64,000 bases of DNA, taken from the NCBI RefSeq assembly GCF_004402485.1, contig NZ_SOFG01000024.1:124001-188000 (forward strand). The letters are read 5' to 3'. The notes under the pieces were generated by a model that did no database searches, was not told the origin of the DNA, and was given only the letters and a program-made list of their open reading frames with translations. Below are positions 7,848-17,068 of the stretch, one piece after another. The translations under genes and the position numbers were made by a program. The stretch's first letter is position 1. Every line of letters starts with the position of its first letter. The stretch comes from Cryobacterium algoricola (GTDB lineage: Bacteria > Actinomycetota > Actinomycetes > Actinomycetales > Microbacteriaceae).

Positions 7848-9599
7848 TCACCCGGGCTGGACCACGGGAGCCCCGGCCCCGGGGATCGCGTCGAGCAGTG
7901 CACGGGTGTACTCGTGCTGCGGGTCGGCGAAGACCGTGCCGACGTCGCCGACTTCGACGAGCTCGCCGAGGCGCATCACGCCCACTCGATGGGCGATCTG
8001 ACGCACCACGGCGAGGTCGTGCGAGATGAACAGGTAGCTCAGGCCGAGCGAGTCCTGCAGGCTCGCAAGGAGGCCGAGGATCTGGGCCTGGATGGAGACG
8101 TCGAGTGCGGAGACGGGTTCGTCGAGCACGAGGAGTTCGGGGTTGAGGGCGAGGGCACGGGCGATCGCGACGCGTTGCCGCTGCCCGCCGGACAGTTCCG
8201 CCGGCCGGCGATCGAGCACGGAGGAGGGCAGCGCCACGACGTCGACGAGTTCCGCCGCACGCGTGCGCCGTTCCGTCCGGTCGCCGAGCCCGTACGCCAC
8301 GAGGGGGTCGCTGATGATGGCACGGATGCTCAGCCGCGGATTCAGCGACGCGTACGGGTTCTGGTGCACGACCTGGATCCTCCGTCGCAGGTCCCGCAGT
8401 TCGCGGCCCCGGGCATCCGTCACGTCCCGCCCGTCGAAGAGCACCCGCCCGCTCGTGACGTCGTCGAGGCGGAGCGCCAACCGCGCGGTCGTCGTCTTCC
8501 CTGAACCGGATTCGCCGACGAGGGCGAACGTCTGGCCACGGGGTACCGCGAAGCTCACGTTCGCGACCGCATGGGCGACGCCACCGCCGTGCGGGAGCGC
8601 GAAGTCCTTCACCAGGTTCTCTGCGACGAGCACGGTCCTCGCGGGGGACTCGTCCGTGGCTCCGGAGGGGTCGGTGGCGAGGGGACCCTTCGACCGGTCC
8701 CGCACGGTGAACGGGTCCCCTGCGCGGCCGCCGAAGACCCGCACCCGGGTCTCCTTCGGGAGCCGGTCGAGCACCCGCTCGACGTCTCCGAGGGCGTTGA
8801 GACTCGGCGCCGCCCGGATCAGGGCCTGCGTGTACGGGTGCTTCGGCGCACCGAGCACCTCGGCGGGCGTGCCCTCCTCGACGATCACACCCTGGTTCAT
8901 CACGATGATCCGGTCGGCCCGGTCGGCTGCGATGCCGAGGTCGTGGGTGATCAGGAGGACGCTCGTGCCGGTCTCCGCGGCGAGCTCGTCGATGTGGTCG
9001 AGGATCTGCCGCTGGATGGTGACGTCGAGGGCGCTCGTCGGCTCATCGGCGATGATCAGCTCGGGCCCGGCGATGATCGCGATCGCGATGAGCACCCGTT
9101 GGCGCATGCCCCCGGAGAGCTCGTGCGGGAACTGCCGGGCGTGCAGCTCCGGGTCGGGCAGTCCGGCCCGGCGGAGCGCCTCGACGGCGGCCGCCGCTGC
9201 CGTGCGCCGATCGGCGAGGCCGTGGATCACGAGCACCTCGGCGACCTGCGTGCCGATCCGGGTGACCGGGTTGAGCGAAACCGTCGGGTCCTGCGGCACG
9301 AGCCCGATGCGTCGGCCGCGAATGGCGCGCAGCTCGCCACGGCTCGCGTGGACGAGGTCGATGCCGCCGAAGCGGATGCTGCCGCGCGCGATCCGGGCGG
9401 CGGGTGCGAGCAACTGCACGACGGCGTGGGCCGTTGTCGACTTCCCAGAGCCGGATTCTCCGACGATGGCGACCTTCTCGCCGCGCTCGATCCGGAGGCT
9501 CACGGTGCGGACGGCGTCGACGACACCCGTGGGCGTTCGGTACTGCACGGCGAGGTCCTCGATCACGAGGACCGGTTCTTGTGGAGTCTGCGGGGTCAT
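7848..9599 (-). CDS. fused dual ATPase of peptide-type ABC transporter (DppD-DppF fusion)
   Basis: Encodes 583 residues with two complete ABC ATPase domains. Domain 1 (about residues 10-265) has [14 protein letters not shown] and the Walker [12 protein letters not shown]. Domain 2 (about 310-570) has GESGSGKTT, LSGGQ and VLDEPVSALD. The linker after domain 1 has the oligopeptide-transporter type C-terminal extension in reduced form. It powers the two permeases encoded just upstream. The ATG at 9599 overlaps the stop of the preceding permease gene (ATGA), so the long upstream extension of the frame is not used. Fused D-F subunits are common in Actinobacteria. Confidence 0.92.
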   Translation of the reverse strand: MTPQTPQEPVLVIEDLAVQYRTPTGVVDAVRTVSLRIERGEKVAIVGESGSGKSTTAHAVVQLLAPAARIARGSIRFGGIDLVHASRGELRAIRGRRIGLVPQDPTVSLNPVTRIGTQVAEVLVIHGLADRRTAAAAAVEALRRAGLPDPELHARQFPHELSGGMRQRVLIAIAIIAGPELIIADEPTSALDVTIQRQILDHIDELAAETGTSVLLITHDLGIAADRADRIIVMNQGVIVEEGTPAEVLGAPKHPYTQALIRAAPSLNALGDVERVLDRLPKETRVRVFGGRAGDPFTVRDRSKGPLATDPSGATDESPARTVLVAENLVKDFALPHGGGVAHAVANVSFAVPRGQTFALVGESGSGKTTTARLALRLDDVTSGRVLFDGRDVTDARGRELRDLRRRIQVVHQNPYASLNPRLSIRAIISDPLVAYGLGDRTERRTRAAELVDVVALPSSVLDRRPAELSGGQRQRVAIARALALNPELLVLDEPVSALDVSIQAQILGLLASLQDSLGLSYLFISHDLAVVRQIAHRVGVMRLGELVEVGDVGTVFADPQHEYTRALLDAIPGAGAPVVQPG

Positions 9600-10606
9600 C
9601 GGACGCGCCGTCCTTCGGAGTCGAGTGCCCGGGAGAGCGCGTTGGCGGAGAGCACGGTGAGTGCGATCACGACGCCGGGCAGGGTGGTGAGCCACCAGGC
9701 GGTGGTGAGGAAGTTGCGGCCGGTGGCAATGAGCGACCCCCACTCCGGTGCGGGCGGCTGGGCGCCGTACCCGAGGAAGCTGAGGGCCGACACGGCGAGG
9801 ATCGCCGTTCCGAATTCGAGGGCGGCGAGCACGAGCACCGGGCCGGCGGAGTTCGGCAGCACGTGCCGGAACAGCACGCGGGACCAGCGGTTGCCGGAGG
9901 CGAAGGCCGCCTCGATGTAGACGGCGTTCCGCACCCGGATCACTTCGGAACGCATGATCCGGGAAACCGTCGCGACGCTGCCGAGGCCGACCGCGATCGC
10001 GACATTCACGGTGCCGAAGCCGAGGACGGTGATGAGGGCGAGGGAGAGCAGCAGGCTCGGAATCGCGAGCAGCACGTCCGCGATGCGCATCACGACGTCG
10101 TCGACCCAGCGCCCTACGAAGCCGGCGAGCAGCCCGAGCACGGACCCGACGGCGAGGCCGATCCCGACCGCGATCAGGGCGGCCTGGAGGGTGAGCGCAC
10201 TGCCGAAGACGACCCGGGTGTACAGGTCGCGACCGAGCTGGTCTGTGCCGAGCCAGTGTGCCGGGGACGGCCCGGTGAGCTTCTCGGCGGGGACGCCGAC
10301 GAGTGGATCCTGGCTCGTGAAGAGGCCCGGTGCGACGGTGGAGACCAGGACGAGCACAATCCATACCGCGGCGAGGACGGTCCCGGGATGCTGCACCCCG
10401 GTGGCGAGGAGGCGCCTGACCCGTCCGGTGCGGCCGTCGGCGGCCGTGGGCGCCGAGGGCTCTTCGACGATCGATCCGGCTTCCCGGCTCGCCGCAGCAT
10501 CCGCGAACCGGTCGGCCGACGTCGTCGCGAAGGTGTCGTCGTGCGCGGTACCCCGGCCGGTCGATGCGCGTGCGGACTCTGCAGCGAGCGCGGTTGTGTC
10601 GGTCAT
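9596..10606 (-). CDS. peptide-type ABC transporter permease (DppC-like)
   Basis: Encodes 336 residues. A long hydrophilic, low-complexity N-terminal tail (about 70 residues) precedes the first membrane helix (VLAAVWIVLVLVSTVAPGLF), followed by the OppC N-terminal segment with GTDQLGRD, then the BPD_transp_1 domain with about five more helices and the EAA loop (EAAFASGNRWSRVLFRHVLPN). The ATG overlaps the stop codon of the DppB-like gene, and its own stop overlaps the ATPase start, so the three genes are translationally coupled. The long Ala/Thr-rich tail is unusual for the family and may be a poorly conserved extension. Confidence 0.9.
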   Translation of the reverse strand: MTDTTALAAESARASTGRGTAHDDTFATTSADRFADAAASREAGSIVEEPSAPTAADGRTGRVRRLLATGVQHPGTVLAAVWIVLVLVSTVAPGLFTSQDPLVGVPAEKLTGPSPAHWLGTDQLGRDLYTRVVFGSALTLQAALIAVGIGLAVGSVLGLLAGFVGRWVDDVVMRIADVLLAIPSLLLSLALITVLGFGTVNVAIAVGLGSVATVSRIMRSEVIRVRNAVYIEAAFASGNRWSRVLFRHVLPNSAGPVLVLAALEFGTAILAVSALSFLGYGAQPPAPEWGSLIATGRNFLTTAWWLTTLPGVVIALTVLSANALSRALDSEGRRVR

Positions 10607-11583
10607 CGGGAGGCTCCGGCCGTTGCGGCCACGCGTACGCGGGGCAGACGCCGCTTTCGGATGACGATTCTCGGATCGAGCAGGGGGTAGACGAGGTCGA
10701 CGAGCAGGTTGGTCACGACGAAGACGGCGGCGGCGAAGAGCACAATGCCCTGCACCACGGGGATGTCCTGCTGGGCGACGGCCGTGGCCGTGACCCGGCC
10801 GAGACCTGGCCTCGAGAACACGGTCTCGGTGACCACTGTCCCGGAGAGCAGCTGCCCGACGATGAGGCCCGTGACGGTCAACGCCGGCAGGGCGGCGTTC
10901 CGGAGGGCATGGCGGAGGTGAACCCGACCGGGCCCGGCTCCCTTGGCCCAGGCCGTGTCGATATAGGGTTCGCGGAGCGTCGTCACGAGGCTCTTGGAGA
11001 GCAGCTGGGCGATCGTCGCACCGGTGGGCAGGGCGAGGGTGATCGCCGGCAGCACGACGGATGCGAAACCCTGGTTTCCCACGGCGGGGAACAACGGGAT
11101 CCCGAAGGAGAACCACTGGATCAGCAACAGGGCGAACCAGAAGCCGGGAACGGCGACGCCGATCGGCGGCAGCGCCAGCAGGAGCTGGCCGAGTCCGCGA
11201 TGCCGGGTGAAGGTCGCGGCGAGGGCGAGCCCGCCGCCGACGAGCACGGCGAGGAGCAGGCCGAGGGCGGCGATCTGCAGCGTGGACGGGATGGCCTCGC
11301 CGATCAGCTCGGCGACCGGTCGTCCCGTCGGAAGGGACGTGCCGAGGTCGCCGCGCAACAGGGCGCCAAGATGCTCGATGTACTGGACGACGAGCGGCTT
11401 GTCGAGTCCGAACTGGGCGCGGAGGGTATCCAGCTGGGCGGCGGTCACGTCGGTCGCGTCTGGGCCGGCGAGGAGCCGGGCCGGGTCACCCGGCAGGGCG
11501 TAGAGCACCAGGAAGGAGACGGTATACGCCGCCCAGAGCACGCCGATCGCCTGCAGCAGGCGTAGTGCGATGTAGCGGGACAC
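10603..11583 (-). CDS. peptide-type ABC transporter permease (DppB-like)
   Basis: Encodes 326 residues with the OppB/DppB N-terminal module: first helix near residues 8-28, then the LPGDPARLLAGPDA block and LRAQFGLDKPLVVQY. About five further transmembrane helices and the EAA loop (TAWAKGAGPGRVHLRHALRN) follow. The start is GTG with AAGGAG ten bases upstream. It heads the minus-strand operon with the DppC-like, ATPase and binding-protein genes. The 219 bases upstream separate it from a divergent LLM monooxygenase gene, so the two units may share regulation. Substrate not determinable from sequence. Confidence 0.9.
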   Translation of the reverse strand: MSRYIALRLLQAIGVLWAAYTVSFLVLYALPGDPARLLAGPDATDVTAAQLDTLRAQFGLDKPLVVQYIEHLGALLRGDLGTSLPTGRPVAELIGEAIPSTLQIAALGLLLAVLVGGGLALAATFTRHRGLGQLLLALPPIGVAVPGFWFALLLIQWFSFGIPLFPAVGNQGFASVVLPAITLALPTGATIAQLLSKSLVTTLREPYIDTAWAKGAGPGRVHLRHALRNAALPALTVTGLIVGQLLSGTVVTETVFSRPGLGRVTATAVAQQDIPVVQGIVLFAAAVFVVTNLLVDLVYPLLDPRIVIRKRRLPRVRVAATAGASR

Positions 11584-11802
11584 GTCGGTGGCTCCTTGTC
11601 GATCGGTGGGTCCGGCCGCTCTGGGCCGGACGGGAAATCACAGATTAGGCAGCCATTCCCGTCGTCCCTCTCGTTTGTTACCGCAGATTTCGCCCGTGAC
11701 CTCGTGTTACTTTCCGGTGTCCCGAGGGAACGACCTCGTGCATAGCGTGGGTGTCCGCGCGGACGTTCGCGCAGAAGAAACGCAGACGAAAGGATCTTCT
11801 CG

Positions 11803-13107
11803 ATGACATCGCCGCTCTACTTGGGAATCGCCCTCGACGGTGCCGGCTGGCACCCGTCGGCCTGGCGCGAGCCGGACGCCCGCCCCGCAGACCTGTTCCA
11901 TCTCGACTACTGGGTCGCTCTTGTGCGGGCCGCGGAGGCGGCCGGCATCGACCTGGTCACGATCGAGGATTCCTTCGGCCTGCAGAGCACCGGCTTCGGC
12001 GGGATCGACCCCCGCCGCGACGAGGTGCGCGGCCGGCTCGACGCGCTCCTGCTCGCCACCGCCATCGCGCCGCACACGAGCACGATCGGTCTCATCCCGA
12101 CGATCACCACGACGCACACCGAACCATTCCACGTGGCGACGGGCGTGCAGACCCTCGACTTCGTGAGTGACGGCAGGGCGGGCTGGCGCGTGCAGGTCTC
12201 CGGGCGCGCCCATGAGGCGGCGCACGTCGGCCGCCGCACTCTGCCGGCCCTCGATCCCGCCCTCGTCGCCCGGGGCACCGATCCCGCGCAGACTGCCCTG
12301 CTCGAGGACCTCTTCGGCGAAGCACGCGACACCGTCGAGGTCGCCCGCCGGCTCTGGGACAGCTGGGAGGACGACGCTGTGATCCGCGATGTGGAGACGG
12401 GCCGATTCGTCGACCGCGACAAGCTGCACTACATCGACTTCGTGGGCGACCGGTTCACCGTCAAGGGGCCGTCGATCACCCCGCGACCGCCGCAGGGCCA
12501 GCCGCTCGTCTACGCGCTCGCCCACCAGAAGGTGCCGTACGAACTCGCCGTGGCCGGGGCAGACATCGTCGGGATCACCCCGCACGACGACGCGCACCTC
12601 GTGGCCATCCTCGGGCAGCTCGACACGGCGGCCCAAGACGTGTCGCGTGGGGCGGACGAACCGCTGCGGGTCTGGACCGAGATCTCAGTTCTGATCGGAG
12701 AGACGGCGGATGCCGCCCTCGCGACCCTCGACCGGCTCAATGCCACCCACGGGGAGCCCTGGACCTCCGACACGGTCATCCTCGCCGACACCGCTGAGGC
12801 CGTCGCCGCCCAGCTCCTGCACTGGCACTCGCTCGGCATCGACGGAGTCAGGCTGCGGCCGGCGCGGCTGCCGGACGATCTCACCGCGATCACCGAGCGC
12901 GTCGTTCCGCTGCTGCGTGCAGCCGGCGTCCTCGACCGTCCGATCGGGGCGGCGACCCTCCGCGCCCGACTCGGATTCGGCCGCCCGGAGAGCCGCTATG
13001 CGAGCCCTACCGCTCCCGCGGCCCGCGCCACCGCCGCGGCAGACAGTGAAGCCGACCCCGCCGCAGACTCCACCGTAGAGCTCGACCTGACCGGAAGCAT
13101 CCGCTGA
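11803..13107 (+). CDS. LLM-class flavin-dependent monooxygenase
   Basis: Encodes 434 residues of the bacterial luciferase-like TIM-barrel family, which use reduced FMN supplied by a reductase to oxygenate small organic, often sulfur- or nitrogen-containing, substrates. Visible features are the N-terminal YLGIALDGAGWHPSAW strand, the TIGLIPTITTTHTEPFHVA segment, the RAGWRVQVS motif near residue 128 and a C-terminal Ala-rich tail that looks dispensable. The start has AAAGGA eight bases upstream. A TAGCGT -10-like box lies at about 11742. The stop overlaps the ATG of the next LLM gene by one base. It is divergent from a peptide-type ABC operon, an arrangement seen for desulfurisation or nutrient-scavenging clusters. 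The exact substrate is unknown. Confidence 0.87.
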   Translation: MTSPLYLGIALDGAGWHPSAWREPDARPADLFHLDYWVALVRAAEAAGIDLVTIEDSFGLQSTGFGGIDPRRDEVRGRLDALLLATAIAPHTSTIGLIPTITTTHTEPFHVATGVQTLDFVSDGRAGWRVQVSGRAHEAAHVGRRTLPALDPALVARGTDPAQTALLEDLFGEARDTVEVARRLWDSWEDDAVIRDVETGRFVDRDKLHYIDFVGDRFTVKGPSITPRPPQGQPLVYALAHQKVPYELAVAGADIVGITPHDDAHLVAILGQLDTAAQDVSRGADEPLRVWTEISVLIGETADAALATLDRLNATHGEPWTSDTVILADTAEAVAAQLLHWHSLGIDGVRLRPARLPDDLTAITERVVPLLRAAGVLDRPIGAATLRARLGFGRPESRYASPTAPAARATAAADSEADPAADSTVELDLTGSIR

Positions 13108-14504
13108 TGACCACGACCGCCAGTACGACCATCCACCCGACCGCCCACCCGACCGCCCGGGACGCCGCAGGGCGCCCGTTCCGGCAGGTCCACCTTGCCG
13201 CGCACTTCCCGGGGGTCAACAACACCTCGGTCTGGAGCGACGGCAAAGCCGAGAGCCAGATCGCCTTCTCCTCCTTCCGGCACTTCGCTCAGAACGCCGA
13301 GCGCGGCAAGTTCGACTTCCTCTTCCTCGCCGAGGGGCTCAGGCTGCGGGAGCAGAAGGGGCTCATCCACGACCTCGACGTCGTCGGCCGGCCCAACACC
13401 CTCGCGATCCTGGCCGGGATCGCCGCCGTGACCGAGCACATCGGACTCGTCGGAACCCTCAGCTCGACCTTCAACGAACCGTACGAACTCGCCCGGCAGC
13501 TCGCGAGCCTCGACCTGCTGAGCGGTGGGCGGGCCGGGTGGAACATCGTCACCACCTCGGACGCCTTCCACGGCGAGAACTTCCGCCGCGGTGCCTTCCT
13601 CGACCCGAAGGACCGCTACGTGCGCGCCGAGGAGTTCGTCGCGGTCGCCCGCGCGCTGTGGGACGGCTGGGCGCCCGGCGCCCCCGCCGCGAACAAGAAG
13701 ACGGGGGAGTTCCTCTCCGCCGACGCGCTCACGGCGGTCGACCACCACGGTGCGCAGTTCGACGTGAGCGGGTTCGGCACCCTGCCGCGCAGCCCGCAGG
13801 GCCACCCCGTGATCGTGCAGGCCGGAGACTCGGCAGACGGCCGTGACTTCGCGTCGGCGAACGCGGAAGTGATCTTCTCCCTGCATTCCGAATTCGAGGA
13901 CGGGCAGCGGTTCTTCCGCGACGTGAAGGGCCGTCTGCCGGCCGTGGGCCGCCACCCCGATTCGCTCAAGATCCTGCCGGCCGCGACCTTCATCCTCGGC
14001 GACACCGCAGCCGAGGCGCGGGAACGCTCCCGCGAAGTCGCGCTCCTGCAGGTCAGCCCCCAGACCGCGATCTCGTTCCTCGAGCAGCTCTGGGGCACCG
14101 ACCTGGGCGGCTACGACCCCGATGGACCGCTGCCGGAGATCGACCCCGTCCTCGCCGACAAGGGCGTCGCCCGTGGACGGGTGCGCCATGTCGTCGACCC
14201 GGTTGCGGTGGCGAAGACCTGGCGCGGGATCGCGGAAGCCGAGGGGCTCAGTATTCGCGACCTGGTCATCCGCTTCGCCGCGAAGCACACCTTCGTCGGC
14301 ACGCCGGTGCAGGTCGCCGAGCAGATCAACCGGCACGTGCAGGAGGAAGCGTCGGACGGCTTCGTCATCGTGGGCCACACGAATCCGACGGGACTCGACG
14401 AGTTCGTCGACCGGGTCATCCCCGAACTGCAGGAGCGCGGCGTCTATCGCACCGAGTACGAACCCGGTGCGACCCTGCGTGACACCCTGGGCCTCACGCC
14501 GTAG
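13107..14504 (+). CDS. NtaA/SnaA/DszA-type FMN-dependent monooxygenase
   Basis: Encodes 465 residues. It belongs to the NtaA/SnaA/DszA branch of luciferase-like monooxygenases (usual length 430-480), shown by the SVWSDG segment, FDFLFLAEGL, GLVGTLSSTFNEPYELARQ, SGGRAGWNIVTT and FRRGAFLDPKDRYVRAEEF blocks. This branch includes nitrilotriacetate and dibenzothiophene-sulfone oxygenases, all needing FMNH2. The gene is coupled to the preceding LLM gene (TGATG). No FMN reductase is adjacent; the reductase at 24.8 kb may serve it. Downstream lies a small CCAGGA/TCCTGG hairpin (14507-14529) and then the dispersed 101-bp repeat. Confidence 0.88.
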   Translation: MTTTASTTIHPTAHPTARDAAGRPFRQVHLAAHFPGVNNTSVWSDGKAESQIAFSSFRHFAQNAERGKFDFLFLAEGLRLREQKGLIHDLDVVGRPNTLAILAGIAAVTEHIGLVGTLSSTFNEPYELARQLASLDLLSGGRAGWNIVTTSDAFHGENFRRGAFLDPKDRYVRAEEFVAVARALWDGWAPGAPAANKKTGEFLSADALTAVDHHGAQFDVSGFGTLPRSPQGHPVIVQAGDSADGRDFASANAEVIFSLHSEFEDGQRFFRDVKGRLPAVGRHPDSLKILPAATFILGDTAAEARERSREVALLQVSPQTAISFLEQLWGTDLGGYDPDGPLPEIDPVLADKGVARGRVRHVVDPVAVAKTWRGIAEAEGLSIRDLVIRFAAKHTFVGTPVQVAEQINRHVQEEASDGFVIVGHTNPTGLDEFVDRVIPELQERGVYRTEYEPGATLRDTLGLTP

Positions 14505-14526
14505 CCCCAGGAGATTCGAGCAGTCC

Positions 14527-14627
14527 TGGTGTCGAATTCAGGAGATCCCTGCCGCCGGGTGGGATCGGCCGCACTGGTCCGCGGACCCGTGTCGTTCACC
14601 CGGGCCGATCTCCTGAATTCGGCACCA
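14527..14627. repeat. 101-bp inverted-repeat element, copy A
   Basis: The ends form a 20-bp inverted repeat with 19 of 20 positions matching (14527-14546 against 14608-14627), each arm holding GAATTC next to AGGAGAT. The interior contains a 28-base block (14556-14583) identical to copy B at 36741-36768, and the left arm is identical to copy B over 18 bases. Without any encoded transposase it resembles a miniature inverted-repeat element or a structured RNA unit. It lies between an LLM gene and a cysteine hydrolase gene and abuts a relic of a DUF222-HNH gene tail. Confidence 0.75.
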
Positions 14628-14677
14628 CAGAACCGACACCGCGCACACCAGGTCCTCACCGGAACGTCAACACGCGA
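14625..14677 (+). pseudogene. relic of a DUF222-HNH gene 3' end
   Basis: These 53 bases match the last codons of the intact DUF222-HNH gene (38577-38629) at about 43 of 53 positions. In the equivalent frame both encode NRHRAHQVLTG near the C-terminus. No other part of the gene is present, so this looks like a deletion scar joined directly to repeat copy A. Confidence 0.6.
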
Positions 14678-14711
14678 TCCAACACGGCGCCGCGACCGGG
14701 CGCTTCCGCCG

Positions 14712-15272
14712 CTAGCGAGCCGGGAGCAGCTCGAGGTCGAGGTCGGCCGCCGCGAGCACGTCGGCACCGGCATCGCGGAGGGCGGCCATGAAGGCGGCGT
14801 GCACGGATGCCCCGGGAACCTCGGTGCCCTCGAACTCGAAGGAGGGGGCTGCGCAGGCGTTGTGCACGACGGTGACGGCGAAGTCGAGATCGAGGGCGGC
14901 CCTGGTGGTCGCATCGATGCACATGCTGCTCATCATGCCCATGATGACGAGATGGTCGATATCCTCGTCGCGCAGCAGCTCCTCGAGGCCGGTGTCCACA
15001 AAAGCGTTGGCGGAGCCCTTGGTGAACTGGCGCTCCGAGGCAACCGGCGCTACCAGGGGATGGATTTCGACTCCCACGGTGCCGGGGACGAAGAACGTCG
15101 CATCCGCTTCGGTGGCGACGTGCTGGAAGTGCACGACGGGCGTGCCGATCTCACGCGCCGAGTCGAGTACGCTCCGGGCGACGACAGCGGCGGGTTCGCT
15201 GCCGGTGAGGGGGTACGCACCCCCGGGGAAGTAGTCCTTCTGGATATCAATGACGACAATTCCAGTGTTCAC
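14712..15272 (-). CDS. isochorismatase-like cysteine hydrolase
   Basis: Encodes 186 residues of the isochorismatase-like family. The expected catalytic triad is visible: Asp9 in VIDIQKDYF, Lys85 in FTKGSANAF and Cys118 in MMSSMCIDATTRAA. Family members hydrolyse nicotinamide, N-carbamoyl amines, isochorismate or related amides; the residues around Cys118 fit the general cysteine-hydrolase group better than nicotinamidase. The start is GTG with GGAG upstream. It is a cytoplasmic single-gene unit, divergent from an alpha/beta hydrolase, in a region rich in catabolic enzymes, so a role in degrading an imported amide is plausible. Confidence 0.85.
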   Translation of the reverse strand: MNTGIVVIDIQKDYFPGGAYPLTGSEPAAVVARSVLDSAREIGTPVVHFQHVATEADATFFVPGTVGVEIHPLVAPVASERQFTKGSANAFVDTGLEELLRDEDIDHLVIMGMMSSMCIDATTRAALDLDFAVTVVHNACAAPSFEFEGTEVPGASVHAAFMAALRDAGADVLAAADLDLELLPAR

Positions 15273-15407
15273 AGCTGCTCCGCTTCGTTTCCTGTGCCGA
15301 ATTCCTCACACGACTCTAATTGTTACGGGCCGGATTTGTTCCGTTGCGACGCTGCCGTATTCTCGGCTCCATCCTTCCCGTCTCCTTTCCGATCCTGTCA
15401 GGACACC

Positions 15408-16208
15408 GTGACGCCCATATTTCCCGGAATCTCCGTCGAACTGCCCGTGCTGACCTGGGGCGACCCTGCTGCCGCGAAGAGCGCACTGCTGCTGCACGGG
15501 CTCACTTCCGCAGGCGCGGTCTGGTGGCGGGTGGCGAGCGGACTCGCCGCGGAAGGCTGGTTCGTGGTCGCCCCCGACCAGCGTGGTCACGGTCGGGCCC
15601 CCCGTACCATCTCGTATCCGCTCGAGGGATTCGTCGCCGACGCGTTGCGGCTCCGCCCGGCGCCAGGGGAGTCCTGGGACCTGGTCATCGGGCATTCGCT
15701 CGGTGGCGCCGTCGCGCTCCTCGCAGCTGCGGGCACTGACGAGTGGACCCGAAGCGTGCTCGTACTCGACCCACCGCTCACCCTCGGACCGGATTCGGTC
15801 GCGCCGCTCCTCGCCGAGACGATCGCGGAGATCACCGACCCGAGCGCGTCAAAGATCCTGGACCAGAACCCGAGCTGGCACGCAGAGGACGCGCACCAGA
15901 AGGCAGAGGCAGCCCGGCTGATCAGTCCGTTCACTGTGGAGCGCGTGCTGGGCGATACCAGCCCGTGGGATCTCGAACCGCACCTCGACGATGTCAGGGT
16001 GCCGGTCCGGCTGCTCGGTGCGGACCCCGCCTCCGGCAGTGCGTCGGTGCTTCCCGACCAGGGCGAGCGTCTTGCCGCCCGGCACGCGAACCTCAGCTAC
16101 GCCTTCGTCCCAGGCGCAGGGCATTCCATCCACCGGGACTCGGCCGATCGGGTGATAGCCGAGGCCCTGCAGGCCGCGATCACGGGCGCGCGGATAACCA
16201 GTCCATGA
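15408..16208 (+). CDS. alpha/beta hydrolase
   Basis: Encodes 266 residues from a GTG at 15408; the frame is open far upstream but nothing conserved lies there. Alpha/beta hydrolase fold: oxyanion HG in LLLHGLTSAG, PDQRGHG, nucleophile elbow GHSLGG with Ser97, and a late GAGHSIHRD supplying the His. Probably an esterase, lactonase or C-C hydrolase; no signal peptide, so cytoplasmic. Its 3' end overlaps that of the next, convergent hydrolase gene by 29 bases. The upstream region has a TTGTTACG...CCGGATTTGTT sequence resembling that before the ABC operon at 26.6 kb. Confidence 0.82.
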   Translation: MTPIFPGISVELPVLTWGDPAAAKSALLLHGLTSAGAVWWRVASGLAAEGWFVVAPDQRGHGRAPRTISYPLEGFVADALRLRPAPGESWDLVIGHSLGGAVALLAAAGTDEWTRSVLVLDPPLTLGPDSVAPLLAETIAEITDPSASKILDQNPSWHAEDAHQKAEAARLISPFTVERVLGDTSPWDLEPHLDDVRVPVRLLGADPASGSASVLPDQGERLAARHANLSYAFVPGAGHSIHRDSADRVIAEALQAAITGARITSP

Positions 16209-17022
16209 CCGCGGGACACGCCTCGAGCACGGAAATGTGACCGTCGTCCGGGCGCAGCCAGAGCTCCGCCCGGGGAAGGCGCCGGCTCAGCCAGTCGCCG
16301 TGGGACGGCGGGACCACTCGGTCTCTGCCGCCCTGGACGACGAGGCCCGGAACGTCGATCTCGGCGACGGGGAAGCCCCACGGGGCCACGAACGCGAGAT
16401 CGTCGTCGATCAGGCCGTCCGGTCCGGCCGCCGAAGCCAGGCCGACGTCGGCGCCCAGGGCCGCCCACGGGCCGGCGAGGGCGTTGTAGTCCGCCTCGAT
16501 GAAGCTGTCGGGATCGAATTCGACTGTCTCCTCGTAGGCCGTGCGTTCCGCCCGACCGAGCTGCGCCGCGCGGAGGGACGCTCCGTCCGTGGCCATGCCG
16601 GCGAACCAGTCGAAGCCGTCGGCGTCGAGCGGGGCCAGACTCGCGAGGCAGCCGACCGCCGAGACCCGTTCCGGCAGCAGGGCGGCGCAGGCGAGCGCGT
16701 GCGGGCCGCCGCCGGACGCACCCATCACGGCGAATCGGCCGATGCCGAGAGCGTCGGAGAGCTGTTCGACGTCGGCGGCCGCTGCGGCCACGTCACGACC
16801 CGGCAGGCCAGACGAGCCGCCGTAGCCGGGCCGCCCATACGAGAGGAGACGGATGCCGCGAGCGGCCGCCGCGGATAGCAACGGCTTGAGCAGGGCTCCC
16901 GTCTGGGGCGAACCGTGTTGCCAGAGCACGGTGAAGGCCGAGTCCAGTTCGTGGTCGGCGGCACTGTCGTGGACGCGCAGAGTGCGACCGTCGCGAAGGT
17001 GCAGGTCCTGAATGAACACCAT
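16180..17022 (-). CDS. alpha/beta hydrolase
   Basis: Encodes 280 residues with the alpha/beta hydrolase fold: QHGSPQTG (oxyanion region), SYGRPGYGGS, nucleophile elbow GASGGG with Ser103, and the C-terminal DDGHISVLE with the catalytic His. The mid-part shows a cap domain. No signal peptide. Similar proteins are annotated as prolyl-aminopeptidase-like or epoxide-hydrolase-like, but specificity cannot be assigned. It follows the amino-acid transporter operon on the same strand but is separated from it by a strong hairpin, so it is probably transcribed on its own. Confidence 0.82.
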   Translation of the reverse strand: MVFIQDLHLRDGRTLRVHDSAADHELDSAFTVLWQHGSPQTGALLKPLLSAAAARGIRLLSYGRPGYGGSSGLPGRDVAAAAADVEQLSDALGIGRFAVMGASGGGPHALACAALLPERVSAVGCLASLAPLDADGFDWFAGMATDGASLRAAQLGRAERTAYEETVEFDPDSFIEADYNALAGPWAALGADVGLASAAGPDGLIDDDLAFVAPWGFPVAEIDVPGLVVQGGRDRVVPPSHGDWLSRRLPRAELWLRPDDGHISVLEACPAVMDWLSARP

Positions 17023-17068
17023 GAAGACATCCTAGGCAGCGGGCCGGACAGGGAGCCAGGGCGGGAAA

